A model generated the notes under the pieces. That model saw only the letters and a list, made by a program, of their open reading frames with translations. It had not been told where the DNA came from and ran no database searches. Below are positions 10,207-19,246 of a stretch of DNA of 64,000 bases, piece by piece; position 1 is the first letter of the stretch; each line of letters starts with the position of its first letter. The position numbers were made by a program, and so were the translations under genes. Source of the stretch: JBBIWA01 sp037439425 (lineage in GTDB: Bacteria > Acidobacteriota > Blastocatellia > RBC074); assembly GCA_037439425.1 (NCBI GenBank), contig JBBIWA010000001.1:186001-250000 (forward strand). Direction: 5' to 3'.

Positions 10207-11480
10207 TCCATTCCCCTTCTCAACTTTCGCACCTGTGGTCTCTTATCTTTCTTTTGCTGTCGCCTGGCCTGGCCTGGAGTCAGACCCCGGGTGGAGGCGG
10301 GTCAGCGATAAGCAGCACGGGGCTTCCGCCCGAGCTGATCGCGCTGCGACGTGAAGGCAATGAAGCGCTCTTCAACATGGACTACGTGACAGCACGCACC
10401 AAGGCTGAAGAGATGCAGCAGCGCTGGCCGCAACACCCGGCAGGTGATCTCTTCCTCGCCACTGTTATCTGGCTTGAGCATCTCAATCGCAGTCGCCGCT
10501 TGCAGACGAACCTTTATCGGGACGATTCCAGTTTCTATGCCGGCGCCGAAAAGGCCACAGAGGAGACCGAAGGCGATAGAGTAGATCCGAAGCTCGACCG
10601 CACTTTTCGTCACTGGATTGGCCAGGCTAAGACCAAAGCACTCGCTCTGGTCAATCGCAATAAGAACGATCCTGATGCACTCTATTATTTGGGCGCAGTC
10701 TATGGTGTGCTGGCGGGATATGAAGCTTCAACGGCGCGCAAATTCTTCGCTGCGTTGCGCAACGGTTCGCGCAGCGTAGACCTGCATCAAAAAGTGGTCA
10801 AGCTCAGGCCAGATTACTATGACGCTTATCTCTCGCTCGGCCTGTACGATTATATCGTCGGCAGTCTGCCCTTCGTACTGAAAGCTCTGGCCGCGATTGG
10901 TGGGATTCGCGGGAACAAAGCGCGCGGCATACGCGAGTTGCAAGAGGTGATAGAAAAAGGCGTGCAGAGTGCCGATGATGCGCGCATCCTGCTGCTGGCC
11001 GTCTATCAGAACGAGAATCAGCCTGAGGCTGCTTTGAGGCTGCTTGAGGAACTCAGCGCCAAATACCCGCGCAACTACCTGATCAAACTTGAAACGGCGC
11101 TAACCCTGGTGCAGCTTGGGCGCGCTGGAGAAGCTTACGCTATTTTTGAAGATCTGCTCAAAGACCCGCATGCTGCGACAGCGGTGGATCTGGTTCACTA
11201 CCAATACGGTGAAGCGCTCGCCACCAATCGCGAATACGAGCGAGCAGCTGAACATTTTATCGCTGCTGCGCACGCTCCACAGGCCGAGCAGAATTTAGCT
11301 ACACTGGCCTCGCTACGCGCGGGCCAGGTTTATGATCTAGCTGGGAAACGAAGCGAAGCGCTGGCGCAATACAAAGCAGTTCTTGCTCGCCCCAATGTCT
11401 ATGACGCCCACCAGCAGGCTCAACAAGGCACTAAACAACCTTTCCGCCCAAAAGAGAAGAGACCGAGAAGCGAAGAATGA
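10203..11480 (+). CDS. Secreted TPR-repeat protein
   Basis: The 425-residue product has a signal peptide (LWSLIFLLLSPGLAWSQ), a short Gly/Ser linker and then tetratricopeptide-like helical hairpins through most of its length, for example DALYYLGAVYGVLAGYEAST and YYDAYLSLGLYDYIVGSLPF. The last repeats read EYERAAEHFIAAAHAP and GKRSEALAQYKAVL. The start overlaps the stop of the lipid kinase and has AGGAGG at 10192-10197, so the pair is probably translationally coupled. TPR proteins are binding scaffolds; the partner here is unknown. The C-terminus is short, basic and repetitive in Lys/Arg/Glu. Confidence 0.8.
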   Translation: MIHSPSQLSHLWSLIFLLLSPGLAWSQTPGGGGSAISSTGLPPELIALRREGNEALFNMDYVTARTKAEEMQQRWPQHPAGDLFLATVIWLEHLNRSRRLQTNLYRDDSSFYAGAEKATEETEGDRVDPKLDRTFRHWIGQAKTKALALVNRNKNDPDALYYLGAVYGVLAGYEASTARKFFAALRNGSRSVDLHQKVVKLRPDYYDAYLSLGLYDYIVGSLPFVLKALAAIGGIRGNKARGIRELQEVIEKGVQSADDARILLLAVYQNENQPEAALRLLEELSAKYPRNYLIKLETALTLVQLGRAGEAYAIFEDLLKDPHAATAVDLVHYQYGEALATNREYERAAEHFIAAAHAPQAEQNLATLASLRAGQVYDLAGKRSEALAQYKAVLARPNVYDAHQQAQQGTKQPFRPKEKRPRSEE

Positions 11481-11521
11481 AGAGAAGAATGAAAAGAAGT
11501 AGCTCTTCGCCCAGCTCCCGG

Positions 11522-12580
11522 TCACTTGCTATGAGCCAGTTCTCTGAGCTCGGCATCTGAACGGCGCGGCTTGCCGAAGAGCCAGACGATGCCGATGCTG
11601 AAGAAATAGAGAAACAACATGGGTGCAGCGAAGAGGATCATATTGAAAGCGTCAGCCGTCGGCGTGAGCACAGCTGCCAGGACAACTATCACCATGACTG
11701 CGTAGCGCCAGGCTCTCCACAGCGTGCGCGGAGTGATCAGCCCAAGCCGGCCGAGGAGAAAAGCAATGGTCGGAATTTGAAAGACGATCCCCAAACCCAG
11801 CATGATGATGATGATCAAATCGAAATAGTCATCAGCAGTGATCATGGGGCGAAAGTTGCCTTCGACCTGAAGACCTAAGAGATAGTTCGCAGCTGCAGGG
11901 AAGGCGATCTTATAACCGAAGGCCGCGCCGAGAATGAAGAAGATGCTGCCCATCAAAATCACTGGTAAGACAAACCTCTTCTCGTGCTGATACAATCCCG
12001 GAGCGACAAAGGCCCAGATTTGATACAGCAGAAAAGGCAGCGCCAGCGCAATGCCTGCGTAAAGCGCCACCTGCATGTAAAGCGTAAAAGCGCCGGTCAC
12101 CTTGGTGAGCACAAGCTGGTCGTTTTCACTCAGCCCCAGCGGCAATTCTCCTTCACCAAAAACTGCGCTCAGCGGCGTTTCGGCTGGGAGCACAGTTTTA
12201 TTGATCACCCAGGGTTGCGCTGTCACCGCCACCAGCTTGCCATCCGGCTCGCGCTTCACTTTGGCCGGGATAGTTGTTCCCGCCGGGACCTTTACGTTTT
12301 GAACTTTCTGATCGGTCGCAAAGGTATATTGAAACTCCGTCCCCTCTTTGAGCTGATCAATATTGGGGGTAGTCCCTTCAGCCAGCCGCGCCAGCCGCAG
12401 TTTGGCTAACTGCTGGAGGACCGGAACCTCGAGGAAATGGTAGATGCGATCTGCAAACGTGAAGCAGATTCCAAAGGCCAGAAAGATCGCCGTCGCCGAA
12501 TAGATCAAGCGGCGGCGCAACTCATCGAGGTGTTCCAGGAAGGACATCTGCAAGCCTTCCTCTGCTCTCTCATCGCTCAT
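11522..12580 (-). CDS. tatC: Twin-arginine translocase subunit TatC, enlarged
   Basis: TatC is the polytopic receptor for Tat signal peptides. It works with TatA/TatB to export folded proteins. The N-terminus has the conserved FLEHLDELRRRL motif and the first membrane helix. Conserved downstream segments are YQIWAFVAPGLYQHEKR, AFPAAANYLLG and the FQIPTIAFLL helix. The protein has 352 residues against roughly 250 for E. coli TatC. The excess is about 90 polar, beta-prone residues (roughly 60-155) between the first helix and the conserved periplasmic cap. tatA lies 124 bases upstream on the same strand. The GTPase-like or lipid neighbours give no functional hint. TatC identity is certain; the role of the insert is unknown. 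Confidence 0.95.
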   Translation of the reverse strand: MSDERAEEGLQMSFLEHLDELRRRLIYSATAIFLAFGICFTFADRIYHFLEVPVLQQLAKLRLARLAEGTTPNIDQLKEGTEFQYTFATDQKVQNVKVPAGTTIPAKVKREPDGKLVAVTAQPWVINKTVLPAETPLSAVFGEGELPLGLSENDQLVLTKVTGAFTLYMQVALYAGIALALPFLLYQIWAFVAPGLYQHEKRFVLPVILMGSIFFILGAAFGYKIAFPAAANYLLGLQVEGNFRPMITADDYFDLIIIIMLGLGIVFQIPTIAFLLGRLGLITPRTLWRAWRYAVMVIVVLAAVLTPTADAFNMILFAAPMLFLYFFSIGIVWLFGKPRRSDAELRELAHSK

Positions 12581-12598
12581 CTGTCACTGACCGTTCTC

Positions 12599-12649
12599 AA
12601 AAAAAATTGGTTGACTGAGGTGCGCACCTGCTACCTCCTTGGGCACCTC
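12599..12649 (-). terminator. Possible hairpin/attenuator between tatA and tatC
   Basis: On the minus strand GAGGTGC (12649-12643) can pair with GCACCTC (12623-12617) across a 19-base loop. A run of eight Us (12606-12599) follows about ten bases later. The gap between stem and U-run is longer than in a good intrinsic terminator. If real it would reduce tatC relative to tatA expression. Confidence 0.25.
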
Positions 12650-12704
12650 ACGGCAACCAAAACTCGCGAGCCGCAGACTTCGCACTTAGCAATTTGCGGA
12701 GAAC

Positions 12705-13052
12705 TCAGATCCAGTGCTCGCTGCGTGGCTTCTCTTCAGCCGCAGAGGCTATCACCACCTCAGGCTCCGCACTCGTCACGCGAGGCTCAGTCTCTGCGGG
12801 AGCGGAATAAGTGTCACTGCTCGCTTCCGGTAAGATCTCACCGTAGCTCGTTTGATCGCTCGCGCTGTAGCTTTGCCGAGCTTTCTCCAGCTCGACCTCT
12901 TGCTCCCAGGAGCGCTTGAAATCTTCCGAGGCGCGGCGAAACTGCGCTATCGCCTGGCCTAGCGATTTGCCCAGTTCCGGCAACTTGCGCGGGCCGAAGA
13001 TGATCAGCGCAACGACAAGAATCAATATGACTTCTGGCATTCCCAAATTCAT
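12705..13052 (-). CDS. tatA: Twin-arginine translocase subunit TatA/TatB family
   Basis: A single N-terminal membrane helix (PEVILILVVALIIF) is followed by the family signature FGPRKLPELGKSLGQA and an amphipathic helix. The tail is a long acidic, Ser-rich stretch. The length (115 residues) is between typical TatA and TatB. The hinge FGPRKLPE is shared by both, so A or B cannot be decided firmly; in phyla with minimal Tat systems one protein does both jobs. It forms the pore or membrane-thinning component with TatC, whose gene follows. Confidence 0.85.
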   Translation of the reverse strand: MNLGMPEVILILVVALIIFGPRKLPELGKSLGQAIAQFRRASEDFKRSWEQEVELEKARQSYSASDQTSYGEILPEASSDTYSAPAETEPRVTSAEPEVVIASAAEEKPRSEHWI

Positions 13053-13173
13053 GGCGACTTCCCACTTACTGAGATTGACTCTGACAAATAGTGCACCCAG
13101 CTATCTTCATCAAAGGAACTATAAGTGAGGGGCAGCGGCGAGTCAAGCTGGCGATCCAGAGGCCGGCACTAGG

Positions 13174-14205
13174 CTATTTATGGCTCTTGCGCGCGTAATA
13201 ACCCTGCCGGGTGCGGACATTAAGGCCCGCCTGTTTGAGCTTCACTTCGATAACGCGCCAGCGGCCATCCTGGCGCTCATTGAGGGGTTCGTAAGTGATG
13301 GTGTACTGGTTGCGCAATTCTTCCACCGTCTGCTCGAAAGCCTCGCGCAGTTTACTGCCGCCGGGAGTGAGGAAGTGACGTCCGCCAGTCCTGCTGGCCA
13401 GAGCTTTGAGCATTTCACTGCCCCTCTCGCGAACCGAGCGGCGATACAGCGCGCTATCGCTCAAATCCACTGCATAGACCGCGATGCCTGCCGCCACCAC
13501 TTTCTGCATTGCTTCCTCGAAAGAGGCCCGGCTCCTGGTATCAGCTCCATCAGAAATGATCAGGATCGCGCGTCGCCGTTCGGAGCGTTGGCTTAAGGCT
13601 TTGGCTGCTTCGACGATACTATCATAAAGCGGAGTCTCCCCTTCGGCGCCAATCTCCCACAGCAGAGGATGAACGTCACGTGACTCGGTGAAGTCCTGAA
13701 TCCGTCTGACCCTGGTGCCGCCGAAACTGTAAATCGCCACTACATCGCCGACTCGAATCCCTTCAGCAAACCGAGCACAGGCAGCTCGGGCCAGACTCAG
13801 CTTGGGCGCCATACTCGCGCTCGTATCAACGAGAATCACCGCGGCAAAAGGCATCTCATCGAAGCTGAAGCTGGAGATAGGCTGCAGCACACCGTCTTCA
13901 AAAACGCTGAAATCATCCGCCTTGAGACCAGCCACATAGTTTTCCTTTCGATCGGTGACCGTCACGTTCAGCACTACCAAATTGGTATCCAGCGAGACTA
14001 TCTCCCGGGCCTGATCCAGCGGCTTTCGCTGTCTTTCTTGCGCCTCTGGCTGCAAAGCGCGTCCTGTTGCCAGACCAGGCGTCAGGCTCAGTACCACAAG
14101 CAATAAGAAGGCAAGCCGAAGAGGCATAGGCACTTTCGCCGAGGGCAGCTCATACCCTGGCTTGTTTGCAATCCAGCTTTGCGATCGGGAATAAGCTCGA
14201 GTCAC
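13174..14205 (-). CDS. Secreted VWFA-domain protein (Acidobacteria type)
   Basis: After a signal peptide (PLRLAFLLLVVLSLTPGLATG) comes a beta-rich region typical of the acidobacterial VWFA family (NVTVTDRKENYVAGLKADDF, SVFEDGVLQPI). Next is a von Willebrand A domain with an intact metal-ion site (DTSASMA, GETPLYDSI and SDGADT). Such domains bind protein partners through a divalent cation. The GTG at 14205 overlaps the preceding stop (GTGA), which suggests coupling; an internal ATG at 14127 sits right before the signal peptide and may be the true start. The upstream gene encodes a secreted coiled-coil protein, so the two may act together outside the cytoplasm. Ligand unknown. Confidence 0.8.
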   Translation of the reverse strand: MTRAYSRSQSWIANKPGYELPSAKVPMPLRLAFLLLVVLSLTPGLATGRALQPEAQERQRKPLDQAREIVSLDTNLVVLNVTVTDRKENYVAGLKADDFSVFEDGVLQPISSFSFDEMPFAAVILVDTSASMAPKLSLARAACARFAEGIRVGDVVAIYSFGGTRVRRIQDFTESRDVHPLLWEIGAEGETPLYDSIVEAAKALSQRSERRRAILIISDGADTRSRASFEEAMQKVVAAGIAVYAVDLSDSALYRRSVRERGSEMLKALASRTGGRHFLTPGGSKLREAFEQTVEELRNQYTITYEPLNERQDGRWRVIEVKLKQAGLNVRTRQGYYARKSHK

Positions 14206-14717
14206 TTGAGATAGGTTCGGATTACTTTGACCAGATCAATCACCTCACTTGCGCCAGCGACCACCGAGAGTGAGATAACGTGACGTGAGGTCTTCTCAAC
14301 ACTGGCGTGCAAGTCCGCGCTCGCCTCCTGCAAGCGTTTGAGCGCTTCTTGCAGATTGGCCGGCGGCGGATCCAGCGGCTGATTATCGTCTGAGCCGCCC
14401 GATTCCGAACGAATATGTTTGGCCGACCTCTCAATCTCCCTGAGTTTCTTTTCTGCTGCGCGCGCCAGCTGATTGCCTCTGACATCACTCAAGAGGGACT
14501 CTACCATCGCTTTCAACTGCTCGGCTTTCTCAACCAGCTTTTTGTGTCTCTCCTCTTCGCGTTGGATCTGCATACGCTTGAGCGTGTCACGCAAAACCTC
14601 ACTTTGCTCTTCAGGCGGGCTTGACTGAGCGCCTGCTTCAGCACTCTGCGCCTGCCCACTGGATGCGCCAGCGAGAACCAAAAGAACAACCAACAGAATT
14701 AACAGGCGAAAAAGCAT
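14202..14717 (-). CDS. Secreted coiled-coil protein of unknown function
   Basis: The product (about 171 residues) starts with a signal peptide (MLFRLLILLVVLLVLAGASS). It then has a charged helical region with heptad character (RDTLKRMQIQREEERHKKLV and LLSDVRGNQLARAAEKKLRE). A Gly/Asp/Pro linker follows and then another helix. The start at 14717 is chosen over 14765 because the latter adds 16 residues before the signal peptide. It directly precedes and overlaps the VWFA gene. No family is recognised. Confidence 0.6.
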   Translation of the reverse strand: MLFRLLILLVVLLVLAGASSGQAQSAEAGAQSSPPEEQSEVLRDTLKRMQIQREEERHKKLVEKAEQLKAMVESLLSDVRGNQLARAAEKKLREIERSAKHIRSESGGSDDNQPLDPPPANLQEALKRLQEASADLHASVEKTSRHVISLSVVAGASEVIDLVKVIRTYLK

Positions 14718-15393
14718 ATCCGAATCCTCAGTTCTTTTTGTACCATAAATCTGGGCCAACCTCAAAAAGTTTGGGGGGGCACGTCACGATTGTAGGGTCA
14801 AAAGAAGGGCAGTTGAAGCCTTAGCCCCGCTAGGGGCGCTGGTGGAGAGGAAGCTCTCGCCCATCATCCCACCAGCCCCGGCCGGGGCGGCCTTAGGCTC
14901 TACAGACCTGGACCCACCAGCCCTGGCTCAGAGTCGCTATCATCTGAGGCCCCCACCGGGGCTCACCACCGATCCTTACTCCTTTTTCACCCTACAATAA
15001 AGACGTGCACCCTTTGGGGGGCCTTTGGGTCTGTCGGAGATTCTTCCCACCCATAGCGGAGGCAAGCTATTCTCTTTCAGTGCCGAAGCTAATGGTGTAG
15101 ACTGAGGACTTATTATCCCCTGCTGCGGAACTCTTGGAGGCCCTAGGTCCGATTTTCGGAGGGGTTGCTCAGCTCGTTTGCCACGACGCGGGAGAAACGA
15201 AGAAAAGACGGACTGAAGTTGGTCGGGCATTTTCCGAGGAATCGTTCAGGTCATCCCGGACGACACGGGAGAAAGCGATGAAAGCTCAAAGGCGCACGCT
15301 TGCGAGCGTGCTCAGTCTCCGGTAATGACCTGCTTCACGAAGACGGGCACGCAAGGATGTGTGCCTACCCGGGGATTAGCTGAGGAGACAACG
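14718..15393. other. Intergenic region rich in GC palindromes
   Basis: No gene is supported. Around 14820-14960 there are CCCCGCTAGGGGCG and CCCCGGCCGGGGCGG palindromes and several CCACCAGCCC motifs, which look like hairpin-forming filler. From 15251 a two-hairpin repeat leads into argC. Confidence 0.5.
15251..15376 (-). repeat. Two-hairpin intergenic repeat, copy A
   Basis: This copy has the family's order when read on the minus strand: a TAGGCACAC...GTGCCCG arm, a spacer, then GCACGCTCGCAAGCGTGCGC and TTTCATCGCTTTCTCCCG, ending in GTCGTCCGGGATGA. It shares pieces with copies near 22803, 28044, 38033 and 39029. It ends 17 bases before the argC start. Confidence 0.65.
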
Positions 15394-16431
15394 ATGGGCA
15401 AAGAAGCTCGCGCTCTGGTTGTGGGCGCGACAGGATATTCAGGGCGCGAATTGATCCGGCTCCTGCTTGGCCATCCTCAGATCGAGCTGGTGGGGGCGTT
15501 TGCTTCACGAACGGCTGAGCCGGCACCGCTTGTGACGATCCATCCGCAGCTTACCGGCCTGACTGAGCTGATCTGCCGGCCGTTCGATGAAGCCGAGATT
15601 ATGCGACTGAGGGCGGATCTGATCTTTCTGGCCACGCCGAATGAGTTCTCGCACGAGGTGATTCCATCGCTGGTGGAGACCGACGCCACGATTGTGGATC
15701 TGAGCGGCGCTTTTCGCTTGAAGGATGCCTCGCTTTATCCAAAGTATTACGGCTTTGAGCACACGCGACCTGATCTGCTGGAGAAAGCTATCTACGGGCT
15801 GAGCGAATTTGCGCGTCGAGAGCTGTGTGGAGCTAAATTGATTGCTAATCCTGGTTGCTATCCGACCTCAGTGTTGCTTCCCCTGCTGCCGCTGCTGCGG
15901 GCAGGCCTTGTAGCCAACGATCAGCCGATCATCTGCGATTCCAAATCCGGTGTGACGGGGGCCGGCAAAACGCCCTCATCTGGCACGCACTTTGTCGAAG
16001 TGAGCGAAAGCTTCAAATCCTACCACCTCTTGCATCATCGGCACACACCGGAGATAGCGCAAGAGCTAGGCTTGAGCCATTCAGCGCAATCGTTGATCTT
16101 CACGCCTCATTTGCTTCCGATTAACCGGGGCATTCTTTCGACCATCTATGTGCGGTTGAAGCCAGGAGTCACGCGCAGTGCAGTATTGCAGTTATGGCAG
16201 CGCACTTTTGAGCGCTCGCCACTGGTGAGAATTTTCGCTGGCGCGCAGATGCCTGAGATTAAGTTTGCAGCCCATACGCCATACTGCGATCTCGGCTGTG
16301 TGGTAGAGGAAGCCTCCAGCCAGGCGGTGATCATCTCAGTGCTTGACAATCTGCTTAAAGGCGCAGCCAGCCAGGCGCTGCAAAATGCCAATCTCGCCCT
16401 CGGCTTCGCCGAGCTGGCAGGGCTAGTGTGA
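15394..16431 (+). CDS. argC: N-acetyl-gamma-glutamyl-phosphate reductase
   Basis: ArgC reduces N-acetylglutamyl phosphate to the semialdehyde with NADPH, the third step of arginine synthesis. The product (345 residues) has the Rossmann motif GATGYSGRELIRLL at the N-terminus, the catalytic cysteine in ANPGCYPTSV, the SGVTGAGKTP segment and the HHRHTPEI motif. The ATG at 15394 follows a GAGGAG ribosome site; the longer frame from 15325 runs into the repeat. argB follows after 41 bases, which supports an arginine operon fragment. Confidence 0.95.
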   Translation: MGKEARALVVGATGYSGRELIRLLLGHPQIELVGAFASRTAEPAPLVTIHPQLTGLTELICRPFDEAEIMRLRADLIFLATPNEFSHEVIPSLVETDATIVDLSGAFRLKDASLYPKYYGFEHTRPDLLEKAIYGLSEFARRELCGAKLIANPGCYPTSVLLPLLPLLRAGLVANDQPIICDSKSGVTGAGKTPSSGTHFVEVSESFKSYHLLHHRHTPEIAQELGLSHSAQSLIFTPHLLPINRGILSTIYVRLKPGVTRSAVLQLWQRTFERSPLVRIFAGAQMPEIKFAAHTPYCDLGCVVEEASSQAVIISVLDNLLKGAASQALQNANLALGFAELAGLV

Positions 16432-16472
16432 GGTCTCATCCGTGAGAGCGCGCTTTGCTTATCACCAAAATC

Positions 16473-17258
16473 ATGCGTACGGTAATTAAACTCGGGGGCA
16501 GCGTACTGAGCGAACCGACACTGCGGCTCAAGCTGATTTTTCAGCTCAGCGAGCTGTGGCGCGAAGGGCACGCACTGATCCTGGTGCATGGTGGCGGCAA
16601 GCAGATTGCCGAGATGCTCTCTCGGCTCGGCCTCCAGACTCGGTTTCACGATGGCCTCCGCATTACCGACGAGGAGACCCGCGACGTGGTACAGATGGTG
16701 CTGGCTGGAAAGGTAGGCAAGGACCTGGTCGCTGACCTGGCCCGGCTCAACACTCCGGCGGTAAGCATCGCCGGGGGCGATGGTCTGAGCTTCCTTTCCC
16801 ATCGGCTGAAGCATCCGGATGGCACTGATCTAGGTTACGTCGGCCAGATTGCCCGCACTCGCCCGGACCTGATCGAAGCGCTGCTGGCGATCAAGGCTAT
16901 TCCGATCATTGCTTGCCTGGCGCTCGGCCTACACGACAGCAAGTATTACAACATCAATGGCGATCACATGGCGGTGGCCGTGGCAGCAGCCTGTCAGGCC
17001 GACGAGCTCGTATTCGTGACCGATGTGGGTGGGGTGCGCGATGAACAAGGAGAGCTCATTTCCCATCTGGATCGGCAGCGGATCAACCAACTGCTCGAAA
17101 GCGGTGTCGCAAGTGGCGGGATGCGCCCGAAACTGCGCGCCTGTCTGGAGGCGCTTGATGCAGGCATCAAACGCATCCTGATCATCGGCGCAGCCGAAGA
17201 GAATGCGCTGCTGTTAACTCTCAGCGAAGGTGAGGCGCTCGGAACGCTCGTCTCTTAA
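16473..17258 (+). CDS. argB: Acetylglutamate kinase
   Basis: ArgB phosphorylates N-acetylglutamate, the step before ArgC. The product (261 residues) shows the amino-acid kinase motifs IKLGGSVL near the start, LVHGGGKQI, and VTDVGGVRD, with GGMRPKL near the end. An upstream TTG at 16455 is in frame, but the ATG at 16473 gives the standard N-terminus (MRTVIKLGG). Neither has a strong ribosome site. It is between argC and a gamma-glutamylcyclotransferase-like gene that starts 2 bases after its stop. Confidence 0.95.
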   Translation: MRTVIKLGGSVLSEPTLRLKLIFQLSELWREGHALILVHGGGKQIAEMLSRLGLQTRFHDGLRITDEETRDVVQMVLAGKVGKDLVADLARLNTPAVSIAGGDGLSFLSHRLKHPDGTDLGYVGQIARTRPDLIEALLAIKAIPIIACLALGLHDSKYYNINGDHMAVAVAAACQADELVFVTDVGGVRDEQGELISHLDRQRINQLLESGVASGGMRPKLRACLEALDAGIKRILIIGAAEENALLLTLSEGEALGTLVS

Positions 17259-17260
17259 GT

Positions 17261-17665
17261 ATGGACTACCTATTCGTTTATGGCACCTTGCGCTCGGAAC
17301 TGGTGCCGCCGCACCTGAGGCAGATACTCAACGAGTCGAGCCGGATCGGGACAGGTACGGTTCGCGGGCAGTTGTATGATTTGGGTCAGTATCCGGGCGC
17401 ACAGCTTGATGCTTCAGCAGAGACCTTGATCGTAGGAGAGGTGTTCGCGCTACTTGAGAGCCGGCCAGCGCTGGCAGTGTTGGATTATTATGAGGGCTTT
17501 GATCCGGCAGACCCTGAAGCGAGCCTTTTTATTCGGACTAAATGCCAGGTCGAGCTAAACGACAACCGCCAGCTTGAATGTTGGATCTATGTCTATAATC
17601 AACCTCTGGTTTCAGCGCCGCTGATCATCAGCGGCGATTACCTCAAGAGAAAGGGCTCGATCTAA
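17261..17665 (+). CDS. Gamma-glutamylcyclotransferase-like (AIG2/GGCT) protein
   Basis: The 134-residue product has the family's N-terminal glycine loop (LFVYGTLRSEL) and the conserved acid within LDYYEGFDP. The fold releases 5-oxoproline from gamma-glutamyl compounds in characterised members, but many bacterial members have unknown substrates. It starts 2 bases after argB and is probably co-transcribed. A 5-oxoproline link is interesting beside the dead DUF969/DUF979 locus at 61 kb, but that is inference. Confidence 0.8.
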   Translation: MDYLFVYGTLRSELVPPHLRQILNESSRIGTGTVRGQLYDLGQYPGAQLDASAETLIVGEVFALLESRPALAVLDYYEGFDPADPEASLFIRTKCQVELNDNRQLECWIYVYNQPLVSAPLIISGDYLKRKGSI

Positions 17666-18095
17666 AACGGGTGCTGCTTGCGCATTCGTTATAGCGGTTT
17701 CCCGTTGGATGAAGAGGTGGTCACTGACGACTAATCCCTGACGCCTGGCTGAAAAGCTCGGTCTTGCCCCTGGCTAGCCGGTCTCCTCCAGCGGTCAGTA
17801 GTCGGTAGTCAGTCGTCAGTAAAAAATAGAGCTTAAGGCTGAGCAGGCGAGTCAAAAATGCTTTATAGCGGTTTGCGGTTGAACGAAGAGGTGGAAGCTG
17901 ACCACTGGCCAGTAGAGAACTGAAGCGCTGGAGAAAAATCTTGGCCGCTCGCGCATGAGCCAAGATTTTGAGCCCGTGCTCAGTCCTCATTGGTTGTCTA
18001 CTTATCCGAGTGAAACCCGCTGCAAGTTGTGCCACTGTGAAGCGGAGGAAAAAGCTGTCGGCCACGTTGACCAACATTTTTTGTAGCAGTGATCC
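17666..18095. other. Intergenic region with a 32-base direct repeat
   Basis: No gene is supported. A 32-base segment at 17689-17720 recurs at 17863-17894 with 28 of 32 bases identical (TTATAGCGGTTT then GAAGAGGTGG). A GTCGGTAGTCAGTCGTCAGT microrepeat lies between them. Confidence 0.6.
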
Positions 18096-19073
18096 ATGGC
18101 AGATGATTTCAAAGAGCAGGACACTAGGCGCACCCAACAGGTCCCAGCAGTTGAAAACTCAGCCCTCAGCCCACAGCCTGACTATCGCTCGGGGTTTGCG
18201 GCCTTAATTGGCCGCCCCAATGCTGGCAAATCAACCTTGCTCAATCTACTCGTAGGCGAACACATCGCTGCGGTTTCAGCTAAACCGCAGACGACGCGCA
18301 CACGCATTCAAGGCATCATCACTCGGCCTGAAGCCCAAATCATCTTCGTTGACACACCGGGTATCCACAAACCGGGTTATGCGCTCAATCGTCGGATGAT
18401 GGCGGCAGTGATGGAAGCACTCGCACGGGTGGACGTCATCTTGCTGATGCGCGATGCAACAACGCGGTCCGGCTCAGGTGAGCGGTTTGCGCTCGAACTG
18501 GTCAAAGGATGCCAGCAACCCACCTTTCTCTTACTCAACAAGATTGATCTCATTAAAGAGAAGGCCAAATTGTTGCCGTTGATTGATTACTACAGCCACC
18601 AACACCAATTCGCTGAGATCATCCCCATCTCGGCGCGCACTGGTGACGGGGTGGAGCTGATGATCCAGAAACTGATTGAATATTTGCCTTTCGGTCCGCC
18701 GCTTTACGATCCGGACACCTTCACTGATCAAGTCGAGCGCAACATCGTTGCTGAGCTGGTACGTGAAAAGATAGTTGAACTGACGGGAGAGGAGCTGCCC
18801 TTCGCCACTGCTGTGCGCACTGAATATTGGCAGGAGCAACCAGACGCGACTGAAATCCATTGCGTCATTTACGTCGAGCGCGAGTCGCAAAAGCCGATCC
18901 TCATCGGGCAGGGTGGCCAGATGCTCAAACAGGTCGGCACGCGCGCGCGCCGCGAGATTGAGAAACTGCTCGCTCGCCACGTCCGGCTCTACCTTTTCGT
19001 TCGTGTCCAGAAGCATTGGCGCAACGATCCACGAACGTTGGATGAATTGGGAATTGAAGAAAAGCGCAAGTAA
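18096..19073 (+). CDS. era: GTPase Era
   Basis: Era is an essential GTPase that binds 16S rRNA near its 3' end during 30S assembly. Visible are G1 (GRPNAGKSTLLN), the G2 region (PQTTRTRIQGII), G3 (VDTPGIHKPG), G4 (NKIDLI) and G5 (ISARTGDGV). A C-terminal KH domain follows (PILIGQGGQMLKQVGTRARR). An N-terminal extension of about 32 polar residues precedes G1; it may not be translated if an internal start is used. It stands alone, with the ABC-F gene convergent. Confidence 0.95.
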   Translation: MADDFKEQDTRRTQQVPAVENSALSPQPDYRSGFAALIGRPNAGKSTLLNLLVGEHIAAVSAKPQTTRTRIQGIITRPEAQIIFVDTPGIHKPGYALNRRMMAAVMEALARVDVILLMRDATTRSGSGERFALELVKGCQQPTFLLLNKIDLIKEKAKLLPLIDYYSHQHQFAEIIPISARTGDGVELMIQKLIEYLPFGPPLYDPDTFTDQVERNIVAELVREKIVELTGEELPFATAVRTEYWQEQPDATEIHCVIYVERESQKPILIGQGGQMLKQVGTRARREIEKLLARHVRLYLFVRVQKHWRNDPRTLDELGIEEKRK

Positions 19074-19246
19074 TTTTGAATTTTGGTAGTCCCGGAGAAA
19101 ATAACGTGAGGTGAGCTGAAAAACTGGAGCGGGATCAGGCATAATCCGGTCTAAGTAACTGAGCGAACCAATCGGTCTATCACCGAAAGCGCATCTAGTT
19201 GGTCTTCTACTCATAAGTGCGCAGCGGTGAAGAGGTGAAGGGATAC

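Noticed and set aside
12620..12700. Small CxxC (zinc-ribbon-like) peptide on the minus strand between tatA and tatC
   Set aside because: It has no start codon of its own, overlaps a predicted hairpin, and its frame runs through the end of tatA.
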